The notes: generated from the sequence alone by a model not told the origin. DNA of 12,374 nt from a bacterium MnTg04 (GCA_008975185.1 BFAU01000127.1:1-12374); one strand, 5' to 3'. Positions 1 to 9,000 are shown, counted from the stretch's first letter. A program made the numbers and translations.

Positions 1-382
1 CTTCCGCGGTCGCGGAAGAGCGGACGGCAACCGAAATATCCGCGCCGTCACGCATGGCATCCCATTGGCTGCGGAGTTCGTTTTCCAGGCGGTCCGGCAA
101 GGAGATATCCATGATCCATCGGCGGATTCGCGCGCCGCTGTCAGCCAGTGCCGAAACATCATCGATATCGAGGCCGGACAGCTCCCGGGCGATTTTCCCG
201 TCCAGGCCATCGGCGGACAAAAAATCGCGGTAGGCATGCGCGGTGGTAGCGAATCCGCCAGGAACCGAGACTCCCAGTCCTGACAAGTGGCCGATCATTT
301 CTCCCAAAGAGGCGTTCTTCCCGCCAACCAGCTCAAGGTCATTCATGCCAAGCTGATCGAGCTTGATTATATACGGCTGCAA
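1..382 (-). CDS. ppsA: Phosphoenolpyruvate synthase, N-terminal part (cut by window edge)
   Basis: PEP synthase makes phosphoenolpyruvate, AMP and phosphate from pyruvate, ATP and water; it is the cytoplasmic entry step of gluconeogenesis from three-carbon compounds. The 127 visible residues match the start of the ATP-binding domain: an LGMNDLELVGGKNASLGEM block (about residues 11-29), then VSVPGGFATTAHAYRDFL, DIDDVSALADSGARIRRWI, and at the edge VAVRSSATAE, the beginning of the family's SSATAED motif. I chose a TTG start at 382 because it gives the usual short leader (MQPYIIKLDQLG) and follows an AAGGGGAG ribosome-binding site at 387-394, although the spacing of 4 bases is short. The frame stays open upstream, so a longer start cannot be excluded. 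It is divergent from ppsR, its known regulator in other proteobacteria, which strengthens the call. The phosphotransfer histidine and the PEP-binding domain lie outside the window. Confidence 0.95.
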   Translation of the reverse strand, partial: MQPYIIKLDQLGMNDLELVGGKNASLGEMIGHLSGLGVSVPGGFATTAHAYRDFLSADGLDGKIARELSGLDIDDVSALADSGARIRRWIMDISLPDRLENELRSQWDAMRDGADISVAVRSSATAE

Positions 383-443
383 CAGGCTCCCCTTGTAATC
401 GGTCCGGCGGAAATACAAAATGCCCGACGAGCAGAACGCCGAC

Positions 444-470
444 ATTATACACGGAGGGATTGTGAATCAA
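444..470 (-). promoter_or_regulatory. Candidate ppsA promoter
   Basis: On the minus strand a perfect TATAAT (449-444) follows a TTGATT (470-465) with a 15-base spacer. The spacer is shorter than the usual 16-18, so the -35 assignment is weak and the -10 is the main evidence. Transcription would start near 437, giving a leader of about 55 bases before the TTG start of ppsA. The element overlaps the ribosome-binding site and first codons of ppsR, so initiation for ppsA and expression of ppsR could interfere with each other. I see no equally good forward promoter for ppsR in the 79-base spacer. Confidence 0.4.
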
Positions 471-1286
471 CGGACCATATTTTTCGTCTCTGACCAGACC
501 GGCGTTACTGCTGAAACGCTGGGCCATAGCCTGCTGACGCAGTTCGATTCGATTAATTTTCGCCATGTAACCTTGCCCTTCGTTTCAAGCACTGAAAAAG
601 CCGAGGAGGCTTTGCGCCAGATCAACCAGGTCGCCAAAGTCGAGGGGACAAAACCCATAGTATTCAGCACCTTGGTCCAGGACGATGTGCGAGCCATTAT
701 TAATCGCGGCAATTGTCTTTGCCTGGATTTCTTCGACGCTTTCGTCGCTCCGCTGGAGAAAGAACTGAAGACGCGCTCATCGCATACGATCGGAAAAGCG
801 CACGGCATGAAAGATATCGTGGCCTATACCCGGCGAATCGAGGCGACTAATTTCGCGCTGGCGGCGGATGATGGAGCCCACACGCGCGATTACGACCAGG
901 CGGAGGTAATATTGATAGGAGTTTCCAGGTCCGGGAAGACCCCTACGTCACTTTACCTGGCCCTTCAATACGGAGTGTTTGCCGCCAATTACCCACTGAC
1001 GGACGAGGATTTCGAACGCGGCGACCTGCCGGACAGCCTCAAGTCACGCCGCCGGAAATTATATGGTCTGACCATCGAGGCGGGCAGGCTACAGCAGATC
1101 CGCAACGAAAGGCGACCGGAAAGTAATTATTCGTCGACTCGCCAGGTCCAGTTTGAGATTCGTGAGGCGCTGGCGTTGTATAAACGATATGGTGTCCCGT
1201 TCATCGACACTACGGAATGCTCGATCGAGGAAATCGCCAGTACGATTCTTAACGAGACCGGCATTAGCCGGCATCTCAGGCCATAG
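462..1286 (+). CDS. ppsR: Phosphoenolpyruvate synthase regulatory protein (bifunctional kinase / pyrophosphorylase, DUF299)
   Basis: In the characterised family, this cytoplasmic enzyme inactivates PEP synthase by ADP-dependent phosphorylation of an active-site threonine and reactivates it by phosphate-dependent removal of that group. Visible hallmarks are the N-terminal FFVSDQTGVTAETLGHSLL block, HVTLPFV, the ADDG motif, the nucleotide-binding loop GVSRSGKTPTSLYL (residues 153-166), AANYPL, KLYGLTI, and the C-terminal SIEEIASTILNETGISR. I chose the GTG at 462 over the in-frame ATG at 420. An ACGGAGGGATT ribosome-binding site lies immediately before the GTG, homology begins there, and the resulting 274 residues match the roughly 277 of the E. 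coli protein. The 14 extra residues of the ATG start have no family match. Its gene is divergent from its target ppsA. It is followed by a 124-base gap, and I see no convincing terminator there. Confidence 0.96.
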   Translation: MNQRTIFFVSDQTGVTAETLGHSLLTQFDSINFRHVTLPFVSSTEKAEEALRQINQVAKVEGTKPIVFSTLVQDDVRAIINRGNCLCLDFFDAFVAPLEKELKTRSSHTIGKAHGMKDIVAYTRRIEATNFALAADDGAHTRDYDQAEVILIGVSRSGKTPTSLYLALQYGVFAANYPLTDEDFERGDLPDSLKSRRRKLYGLTIEAGRLQQIRNERRPESNYSSTRQVQFEIREALALYKRYGVPFIDTTECSIEEIASTILNETGISRHLRP

Positions 1287-1395
1287 TATGGTTTGGGCTC
1301 TTCGCCAGTTACCACGAAACGGTCATCGGTATGCCGGATCTTGCCCCGGGGCTCCCGCGCACTGTTAACAGGGTCACGGTACTTCGAAATGGCTG

Positions 1396-1404
1396 TGTTA
1401 TATT
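1396..1404 (+). promoter_or_regulatory. Extended -10 promoter before the DUF1249 gene
   Basis: The sequence TGTTATATT contains the TG of an extended -10 (1396-1397), one base, then TATATT (1399-1404), a 5 of 6 match to TATAAT. No good -35 stands at 16-18 bases; a TTAACA at 1365-1370 is 28 bases away, too far. Extended -10 promoters can work without a -35. The predicted start of transcription falls at about 1411, the A of the proposed ATG. That would make the mRNA leaderless, or else translation begins further downstream. The rest of the 1287-1410 gap holds only a GC-rich palindrome, GCCCCGGGGC (1343-1352), of unknown meaning. Confidence 0.4.
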
Positions 1405-1410
1405 GCCAGC

Positions 1411-1899
1411 ATGGTCCGAGACAGCCACATCGCGATTGGTGCAGGCGCAAAATTATCCAGTTTTGCGGCCCTCATGTCCTTGTATGAGAGTAATTTTATC
1501 CGTTTGAACTGGCTGATCCAGGAGCCGCAAAAATTTATCGGCGAACAGCAATCCAGCGTCCCCGGAGACTGCACGCTGCATCTGAGATTGCTGGAGCGTA
1601 CGCGGCATACCAGCACCCTGCACATGACCTATATGTTTGAGGACTCCGGGCAATGGATAGCGGATCCCGATATGACGATTCGCATTTATCACGACGCCAG
1701 GGTGGCGGAGGCGATGGCCTGCAGCAGGGTGCATCGCCACGAGATTCTCCGGCAGTTTGATACGGGTTGCAGGCAGGAGGTCGACCGCCGGCGGGTGAGA
1801 AATTCCATGTTGAACAAGTGGCTGGAGTATTGTGCGGAAACCGGTCACCGGTTTGTCGCTATCGGACCCGCGGCTGGCCTGAACCGGGCGGCGAGTTAG
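1411..1899 (+). CDS. DUF1249 (YqiB-family) protein
   Basis: A soluble protein of up to 162 residues belonging to the YqiB/DUF1249 family, whose biochemical role is not established. Family blocks can be followed through the sequence: LMSLYESNFIRLNWLI (21-36), where E. coli YqiB has MMRLCEMNFSQLRRLL; LHLRLLERTRHTSTLHM (56-72); DMTIRIYHDARVAEAMAC (87-104), the most conserved part with its YHDA motif; and MLNKWLEYCAETGH (133-146). There is no signal peptide or membrane segment. The ATG at 1411 has no ribosome-binding site and coincides with the predicted transcription start, and it gives about ten more residues before the family core than E. coli has. The in-frame ATG at 1474 (MSLYESNF) would cut into the core's first residues, so 1411 is kept with moderate confidence. 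In E. coli the gene lies between nudF and cpdA; here those neighbours are absent and it is followed by a coiled-coil gene 15 bases downstream. Confidence 0.88.
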   Translation: MVRDSHIAIGAGAKLSSFAALMSLYESNFIRLNWLIQEPQKFIGEQQSSVPGDCTLHLRLLERTRHTSTLHMTYMFEDSGQWIADPDMTIRIYHDARVAEAMACSRVHRHEILRQFDTGCRQEVDRRRVRNSMLNKWLEYCAETGHRFVAIGPAAGLNRAAS

Positions 1900-1914
1900 A
1901 ACGGGAAAGGGACT

Positions 1915-2964
1915 ATGGCCAGGGACGACAAGTTCGGAGCATTCACGATACGCAACGAATCAAGAAGCCAGGAGATTGGCGAAAAGCAGCTGATCAAACT
2001 TTATCGAAACCGCGCCGAACTAAAAAAAGAATTTAAACGGCTGCGCGATGAAAGATATACGCTGGAACAGGCACTGGAAAAAAAGGACAATGAGTTACAA
2101 AAATCCCGCGGCGAACTAGGTGCGTTTGAAGCATTACTTGCCGAGCCAACCACCGCGTTCAATACATTGGTTTTTTTCCAGCTCAGGGGGATATGGGAGG
2201 ATTGCAGCGGGCGCGTAAAAAAACTGGTTCTCGAAATGACCCAAATTCGGGAGACCAGGGAAAGGCAACTGCATGTGGCCGATTTTAGCAAGGCACAGGG
2301 TGTGAGGGCCGGGAAATTCGAAGTCAAGGAAAGTGCGCTGCAGGCCGAGCAGGAAGAGTTCAGCGAGATTATCGAGAAACTCCAGAAAAACTGTAACGAG
2401 TTGAAGGGGTTCTGGAATTTTTTCAAGCGGCGGGATTTTCGTGCGCAGATTACCGAGAACGAAACGCAGCGTCAGGAACTGAAACACAAATCTGGCCAAC
2501 TTGCGCAGAAGCGGCAGGAGATCGAAGCGGAACAACCGCCGGAATTCGGTGGCCTCAGTGTGCAGGGAAAAAGAGCGATCAACCTGGTCGGGCTGGCGAG
2601 TGCACATCATCTCTACGAGCACTACGCTTCGGGTGGCCTGTATAAGTTGGTCAAGGCCGCAACCGTGGGCAAACCGCGCAATGCGCGCTACGGCGACAAG
2701 GGAGCATGTGAAAAAATAATGAAAAGAGTCAATGAGCTGAAAGTCGCGCTGGAAAAACAGAAAAACTTCAACCAGGTTTTGCGAGAACGCACCGAGCGCA
2801 TAAAAAGCATCGTCAGTTACCGCAAGGACTCGGAATGCGTTCCGCTGGCCAAATCACTGGCCGAGTTGCCATCCAGGGAGCCGCAGGCAGATGGCAAGTT
2901 CCTGGAAAGCGTCAACCTGCTGGCCGACCAGGTCTGGGATGTCCACGACGCGTTGTTGAATTGA
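1915..2964 (+). CDS. Unrecognised soluble coiled-coil protein, 349 residues
   Basis: I do not recognise this protein. It has no signal peptide and no membrane segment, so it is probably cytoplasmic. Four charged, heptad-like helical stretches are visible at about residues 21-75, 131-165, 173-207 and 264-300. They are separated by two less repetitive parts: residues 76-100, rich in aromatics (AFNTLVFFQLRGIWEDC), and residues 208-262, containing GLASAHHLYEHYASGGLYKLVKA split by glycines. The latter looks like a small folded module. A short aromatic-basic element, GFWNFFKRRDF (165-175), joins two coils. The start is well supported by GGGAAAGGGAC just upstream of the ATG. The 15-base gap from the DUF1249 gene implies one transcript. 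The DNA is more A-rich than its neighbours and holds several in-frame runs of seven A or T. The architecture suggests a scaffold or oligomeric partner, but that is inference. The gene ends exactly at the stop of the convergent efflux permease. Confidence 0.85.
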   Translation: MARDDKFGAFTIRNESRSQEIGEKQLIKLYRNRAELKKEFKRLRDERYTLEQALEKKDNELQKSRGELGAFEALLAEPTTAFNTLVFFQLRGIWEDCSGRVKKLVLEMTQIRETRERQLHVADFSKAQGVRAGKFEVKESALQAEQEEFSEIIEKLQKNCNELKGFWNFFKRRDFRAQITENETQRQELKHKSGQLAQKRQEIEAEQPPEFGGLSVQGKRAINLVGLASAHHLYEHYASGGLYKLVKAATVGKPRNARYGDKGACEKIMKRVNELKVALEKQKNFNQVLRERTERIKSIVSYRKDSECVPLAKSLAELPSREPQADGKFLESVNLLADQVWDVHDALLN

Positions 2965-5900
2965 CTAAGGTGATGTCGTCCCGATGCCCAGCCGGGAGAC
3001 CTGCATAACCTTTCTGCCCCAGCGCACCATTCCGTCGAGCACCACGTACAGGTAAGGCACGACCAGCAAAGACGTGACGGTCGAAAATGCCAGACCGCCG
3101 ATAATGGCCCTGGCCATCGGGAAATACGGAGGCCCGTCGCCGCCGACCTGGGTCGTCCCTACCGCCAGTGGAGCCAGGCCCAGGATCGTCGTCGCCACGG
3201 TCATCAGGATCGGACGCAAACGGTCTCTGCCCGCTTCGATGATCGCCTTGTCGCGCTCCATGCCTTCATGACGGAGGTTGTTGATATGATCGACCAGAAC
3301 GATCCCGTTGTTAACGACGACACCGATCAGGATCAGAATTCCGATAGACGCCATGAAGGAAAATGTAGTCCCAGTAATGAGAAAGAACCAGAACACGCCG
3401 ATAATCGCAAAAACGATCGACACGATAATCGCCAGCGGAAAAAGCACCGACTCGAACAATGCCGCCATCACGATAAATATCATCGCGACACCGAGCAAAG
3501 TATTTTGCGCCATGATCTGTTGAGTATCGTCCTGCCGTTCAAACCCGCGACCGAACTTCCAGCTATAACCAGGCGGCAGCGCGAACTCATCCATGAGCTT
3601 TTCGACGTAGGGTTTGACGTCTTCCAGCGACTTGTCTTTCTCCATGTTGGCGTTGATGACAACCGCCGTCCGCCGGTCGACGCGCCGGATCGCCTGCGGA
3701 CCGCGGGTCACGTTAAAGTCGGCGATCGCACCCAGCGTTACCCGCTGGCCGGCGGCCGTGTACAGGGGGAGGGCGGCCAGATCTTCCAGGCTTTGCTTGT
3801 CGCTATCGCGGAAAGCCATGCGCACGGTGATCTCACCATCCTCGCCACGGAATTCCCGCAGGTTTTCTCCACGCAGGGCCAGAGACACGAACTGGGCGAC
3901 CAGTTCGGTGCTCAATCCCAGCGCCATCGCTCTTTCACGATCGACGACGATCTGAATCTCCGGCGCGCCCGTGTCGGCATCGGAAATAACATCGGTCAAA
4001 CCGTCTACGCTTTCCAGGATACGCTCGACTTCAAAACTCAGCTCGTTTAGCAACACCGTGGAATCGCCGGAAATTTGTACGCTGAAACCGTCGCCACCGC
4101 CACCTTGCCGGTCGAATTGAAAACTGGGTTTGCCGATCACCAGTTCGGGGATGTTTTCGGTAATAAACGCGATGACTTCCTTGGTTGAGATTGTTGCGTC
4201 GTCTTCATCCGTAAGGAGAATGGTCGATTCGGCGCGCCCGGTGTCGAAGTAACTGTATACCTCGACGATATCGAGTTTTTCCTTGTTCGCATAAAGAAAA
4301 TCTTCGATCCTGTCCACCGCGGCCTCGACTCGCTCCAATGGATAAATCTCGTCCACGTGATAGGGCATAAACAGACGGCGTCCCGACTCCTGAGGGAAGG
4401 CATCGAATTTTATGAACTTCATGGGTATCGCCACGCTGGCCATGATTACGACGATGAAAAGCGCGGTCCACCAGCGATGTTTCATCACCCAGGCCAGAGC
4501 ATTTGCATACTTGTCGGTCAGGCGCGTCATCAATGCGCCTTTTTTGGGGACCGGTGGCGGCGGTACGCGGGCAGCCAGCATCGGCACGATGGTCTGTGCG
4601 ATAGCGAGTGACGCCAGTAGTGCGACGACGATGGTGATGGCGACATGGGTCAGAAAAACAGTGATGTCCGCTTTCTGCCCGAACATGATCGGCAGGAAAA
4701 CGATGATCGAAGTCGCCGTGCCGGCAATCACCGCCAGGCCCACTTCGTTGACCCCGAGGAGGGTCGCCTTTACCGGCTCATCCGGGTGCATGATCCGGTA
4801 GCGGAAGATACTTTCAGTGACGACGACCGCGTTGTCGACGAGCATGCCGACCGCCAGCATCAGACCCATCATCGTCAGGATATTCAGCGTCAGGCCAAAG
4901 AAATACATCGCCGCCAGCGTTATCAGCAGCGAAAAGGGCACGGCCAGCGTGACGATCAGCGTCGTGCTCCACTGGCGCAGAAACAAAAACAACACGCCGA
5001 TAGCCAGCAGCGCGCCGATCAGGCCGGCGCTCAGCAGATCGTTCAACGATTCGCGCACATTGTCGGCCTGGTTGTCGAGGTCGAAAATGTTGATCCCCTG
5101 CATCTGCGGCAATTTTCCGATTTGCCGGATTTCCCTCTGCACCCGGTCATTGACCTCGACCATATTGGCGCCGGTTTGTTTGTAAATATTGATCCCAACC
5201 GCATAGGTCCGGTTGAGGTGCCGGCCATAATTGCGATCGGGACTGCGTAGTTCCACAGCGGCGATATCGGACAGGCGGAGGTTGCGGTTATCGACCACGA
5301 TGTTTTCGATGTCTTCCAGGGATGTGAATTCGCCACGCGGGCGAACGCTGAGGCGCTGACCCGAGTCGGTAATCTGACCGGCGCTGACGGCAAAATTACT
5401 CTTTTCCAGCAACTCGCGAAGCTCGCGTATATCCACGCCGTGCGCGGCGACCCGATCTACATCGAGCAGTATGCGAATTTCCCTCCGCTCGACGCCCTGC
5501 AATTCAACGCGAGACACGCCCTCGAGGCGCTCCAGCCGTCTTTTGACCGTGTGGTCCAGCATCTGATAGGCGCCCGACAGGTCGCGGTTGCTGGAGATGC
5601 GCAGTACGAGGATAGGCTGGTCGCCGAGCGAGCCGGTAAAAACCAGGATACGTTCCACGTCATCCGGAATATTGTCGCGGGCTGCGTCGATCCGCGCTCG
5701 CGCTTCGATGCCCATCCTGGATGCGTCTTCATCCCAGCCAAATTGCACGAATATTTGCGACTGGTCTTCGGTCGATGTCGACTGCATCCGTTCAACGCCA
5801 CTGAGCGTGGCCAGCGATTCTTCGATGGGCCGCGTGATTTGTCGTTCGATCTCCTCGGGTGTCGCCGAGCGATATGGGATCTGCACAAACAGTCCTGGAA

Positions 5901-6024
5901 ATTCGATATCCGGGAATTTTTCCAGCGGCAGCAATTGCGAGGAAAGGCCTCCGATCGCCGCCAGCGCGACAAACACCATGATTACAGTTACCGGGCGGCG
6001 TAATGCGAATTCAGTATGTCGCAT
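2965..6024 (-). CDS. RND efflux permease 2 (inner-membrane proton-driven transporter)
   Basis: A full-length RND transporter of 1019 residues (AcrB is about 1050), expected to use the proton gradient to move a substrate from periplasm or membrane into a tripartite channel. It opens with the usual TM1 (FALRRPVTVIMVFVALAAI) and the periplasmic EKFPDIEFPG element. TM2-TM6 run through LLAIGVLFLFLRQ and GLMLAVGMLVDNAVVVTESI, and TM10 is GVVVNNGIVLVDH. TM4 has Asp397-Asn398 where AcrB has Asp407-Asp408; TM10 has Asn905-Asn906 where AcrB has Lys940-Asn941. I chose the ATG at 6024: the homology starts there and GAGAG precedes it by about 8 bases. A TTG at 6039 overlaps the stop of permease 1 and would add five residues. 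The gap to permease 1 is 11 bases, so the two are probably translationally linked. No substrate can be inferred from sequence. Confidence 0.95.
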   Translation of the reverse strand: MRHTEFALRRPVTVIMVFVALAAIGGLSSQLLPLEKFPDIEFPGLFVQIPYRSATPEEIERQITRPIEESLATLSGVERMQSTSTEDQSQIFVQFGWDEDASRMGIEARARIDAARDNIPDDVERILVFTGSLGDQPILVLRISSNRDLSGAYQMLDHTVKRRLERLEGVSRVELQGVERREIRILLDVDRVAAHGVDIRELRELLEKSNFAVSAGQITDSGQRLSVRPRGEFTSLEDIENIVVDNRNLRLSDIAAVELRSPDRNYGRHLNRTYAVGINIYKQTGANMVEVNDRVQREIRQIGKLPQMQGINIFDLDNQADNVRESLNDLLSAGLIGALLAIGVLFLFLRQWSTTLIVTLAVPFSLLITLAAMYFFGLTLNILTMMGLMLAVGMLVDNAVVVTESIFRYRIMHPDEPVKATLLGVNEVGLAVIAGTATSIIVFLPIMFGQKADITVFLTHVAITIVVALLASLAIAQTIVPMLAARVPPPPVPKKGALMTRLTDKYANALAWVMKHRWWTALFIVVIMASVAIPMKFIKFDAFPQESGRRLFMPYHVDEIYPLERVEAAVDRIEDFLYANKEKLDIVEVYSYFDTGRAESTILLTDEDDATISTKEVIAFITENIPELVIGKPSFQFDRQGGGGDGFSVQISGDSTVLLNELSFEVERILESVDGLTDVISDADTGAPEIQIVVDRERAMALGLSTELVAQFVSLALRGENLREFRGEDGEITVRMAFRDSDKQSLEDLAALPLYTAAGQRVTLGAIADFNVTRGPQAIRRVDRRTAVVINANMEKDKSLEDVKPYVEKLMDEFALPPGYSWKFGRGFERQDDTQQIMAQNTLLGVAMIFIVMAALFESVLFPLAIIVSIVFAIIGVFWFFLITGTTFSFMASIGILILIGVVVNNGIVLVDHINNLRHEGMERDKAIIEAGRDRLRPILMTVATTILGLAPLAVGTTQVGGDGPPYFPMARAIIGGLAFSTVTSLLVVPYLYVVLDGMVRWGRKVMQVSRLGIGTTSP

Positions 6025-6035
6025 GGCAAATTCTC

Positions 6036-9000
6036 TCAAACAAAACTGGTCTGTCCCGTTGGTATAGTTGCGGGTTTGCGATCCATCAATGAATAGACGG
6101 CCGGTATCACGATCAGCGTCAGCAGGGTCGAGGTCAGCAAACCGCCAATGACGGTGATCGCCATCGGCGTGCGTACTTCCGCACCCTCGCCGAAGCCGAT
6201 CGCCATCGGCAACAGGCCGAGCGTCGTGGTCAGCGTCGTCATCAGGATGGGCCGCAATCGCGCCTTGCCTGCTTCGATGATGGCGGCAGTCTTTTCCGTG
6301 CCGGCTTCGCGCAGCTTATTGATCATGTCGACCAGGACGATGGCATTGTTGACGACGATTCCGGCCAGCATGATTACGCCGATAAATGCGACGACATTGA
6401 TTGGCGTACCGGTGACAAACAGAGCGAGTACCGCGCCCACCAGCGCCAGCGGAATCGTAAGCAAAATGACGAAAGGATGGATCAGCGATTCAAACTGGGA
6501 CGCCATCACCAGGTAGACAAGAAAAACGGCGAGCATCAGCGTGAATTGCATCGATCGCATGGAGGCCTGCATTTCCTCGTTCTGGCCGGTGATTTGCGCG
6601 CCGATTCCGGCGGGCAACGGCGTCGTATCGATAATTCCCTGTAATTCGGCGGCGGCGGCGCCCAGGTCACCGAAAGCCAGGTTGGCCGATATGATAGCGA
6701 CTCGCGCCTGGTCGACCCGCCGGATCTCGGCTGGCCCGCTCGCCAGTCGAATATCGGCGATCGCCTCCAGCGGGATCGGGCGGTCGCTGGCCGGGTTGAC
6801 GATCAGGCTGCGTATGTCCGCGACCGACGCCTCACTGGTATCGACACTGCGAACCAGGACATCGATCTTGCGGTCTCTCCAGGTATATCGCGTAGCGATA
6901 TCGCCGCGAATGTTCGACACGACGCGATTGGCAATATCGCGTACGACGAGCCCCAGGTTAGCGGCCCGTTCCTGGTCAAAAACGATCTGGATTTCCGGGT
7001 TTCCGAATTCGACCGTCGTCTTGATGTCGGTGAATCGGCTGGACGCAGCCATCGCCTGCTGGATCTGGTTGCTCACCGCAGCTATCTGCTCAAGATCGAA
7101 GCCCGAGACTTCGACTTCCAGGGGTGTGCTGAAACTGAACAGCGTAGGCCGGCCGAACTCATACTGAACCCCGGGAAGCACCTGCAGTCGTTGCCGCATG
7201 GATTCGATAACCTGCTCCTCGAGCAACCGGGTGCTCCCCGGCGCCATTTTTACGCTGAATTTCCCGGTGTGTTCGCCCGAATCGACCGGGTTGGCATCCA
7301 GTCGGTTGCCGGTTCCGGCAACCGAGTAAGTCAATTGCACCGAATCGTCTTCGGATAGCGCTTGTTCGACCGTTCTGAAGCTCCGGTCTGTCCGACTCAG
7401 CGGAGCACCTGGCGGCAGGCGTACATCGACGAAAAACTCACCTTGCGCAAGCTGCGGTATCAGTTCGCTGCCCAGCCTCGGTACCAGCGACATGGTCCCC
7501 GCAAATATTCCGGCCGCAATCAGGACAACCAGTCCGCGGCGCTGCAGCGACCAGGCCAGCGCGCCCGGGTAAACGCGAGCCAGCGCGAGGTAAAAACCCT
7601 GGAAAATCCACACACCCGGTCGCAACAGCTTATTCATTACCCAGGCGATCAGCGAGAAAAACTTGCGAAACATTCGAATCACGAACCCGATGCCACGCGT
7701 TAGCCGCGCCGGCGGGCGGTCATCGGTGGCATCGGCGAAGCGCTCGCCCGAGCCCATTGCTGCCAGCATCGGGATCAGGGTCAGTGCGACGATCAACGAG
7801 AACACCAGGGCGAAGGTTACGGTCAGCGCCTGGTCCTTGAAAAGCTGGCCGGCGATACCGCTGACAAAGACCATCGGGAAAAATACGGCGACCGTGGTCA
7901 ACGTTGAAGCGATAACGGCGGTGGCGACCTCGCTCGACCCTTCGCGAGCCGCCTGCAACAGCGGCAGACCCATTTCCTTCTTTCTGACGATATTTTCCAG
8001 AACGACGATCGAATTATCGACCAGCATGCCGATCGCCAGCGCAATACCGCCCAGTGACATGATGTTCAGCGATATTTCACTGCTATACATCATCAGGAAT
8101 GTGCCGACGACCGAAACCGGGATCGCAGCGCCGATGATGAAGGTCGCGCGTGCATCGCGCAGGAAAAAATACAACACCAGGATAGCCAGCAGGCCACCCC
8201 AAAGCGCGGCTGAGCGAACCTGGGAAATCGCGTTGGAAATAAATGTGGACTGATCGTAAATCGTGATCAGTTTCATGTTGTCTGGCAGGCTCGTTTCGAT
8301 ATTTTTCAATCGTTGCTTGATTCGATTGGCAACCTGTACCGTATTTGCGTCACCTTCTTTGTAAATCCCAAGTTCCACGGACTCCTGGCCATCGACCCTG
8401 GTGATCGCCTCCCGTTCCTTGAAACCACGTTTGATTTCCGCAATGTCGCGCATATAAATGATGCGGCCATCAACATTGGCAACGATGGCGTCGGCGATTT
8501 CATCGATGTCCTGGAATTCGTTAATGGTGCGGACGAGGAATCTCTGCGATCCTTGTTCGAGCCGGCCGCCGGACAAGTTGACGTTCTCCTCGCGGATTCT
8601 GCGGGTAACTGTTTCGATGGACAGGCCGAGTTGGGCGAGTCGAAGCTGATCGACCAGGATCTGTATTTCGTCTTCGAGGCCGCCGCTGGTCTTGACTGCC
8701 GCCGTGCCATCGCTGGACTCAAGATCCGTTTTTAGCCGTTCTTCGGCAAACCGGCGCAGGGCCTTCAGGCGGTCTTCGGCATTTTGAAACTTGATCTCGG
8801 CGTCGGGGTCCTCGATCAGCGCAAGACGCATGACTGGCTCGCCGGACGGATCGAATCGCAGGAGCATCGAACGGCCGGCTTCCAGCGGGAGTTGCAGGAT
8901 GTCGAGTTTTTCCCTGACGTCCACACCGGCGATGTCCATATCGGTGCCCCAGGCGAATTCGAGTACGACATCGGATTGGCCCGAGCGGGACACGGACCGG

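Noticed and set aside
420..461. ATG at 420 as the start of ppsR
   Set aside because: The 14 added residues match nothing in the family, and a good ribosome-binding site stands directly before the GTG at 462.
1343..1352. Palindrome GCCCCGGGGC as a terminator after ppsR
   Set aside because: It has no loop and no following run of T, so it does not have the form of an intrinsic terminator.
3268..4050. Long plus-strand open frame opposite permease 2 (260 codons); similar ones at 4645-5250 and 5440-6003
   Set aside because: They lie wholly antisense to a conserved transporter, are rich in Asp, Arg, His and Gln as expected for the mirror frame of a GC-rich membrane-protein gene, and have no family motif.
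6025..6039. TTG at 6039 overlapping the stop of permease 1 as the start of permease 2
   Set aside because: It adds only five residues before the conserved N-terminus and has no ribosome-binding site at usual spacing; the ATG at 6024 does. Coupled initiation at the TTG remains possible.
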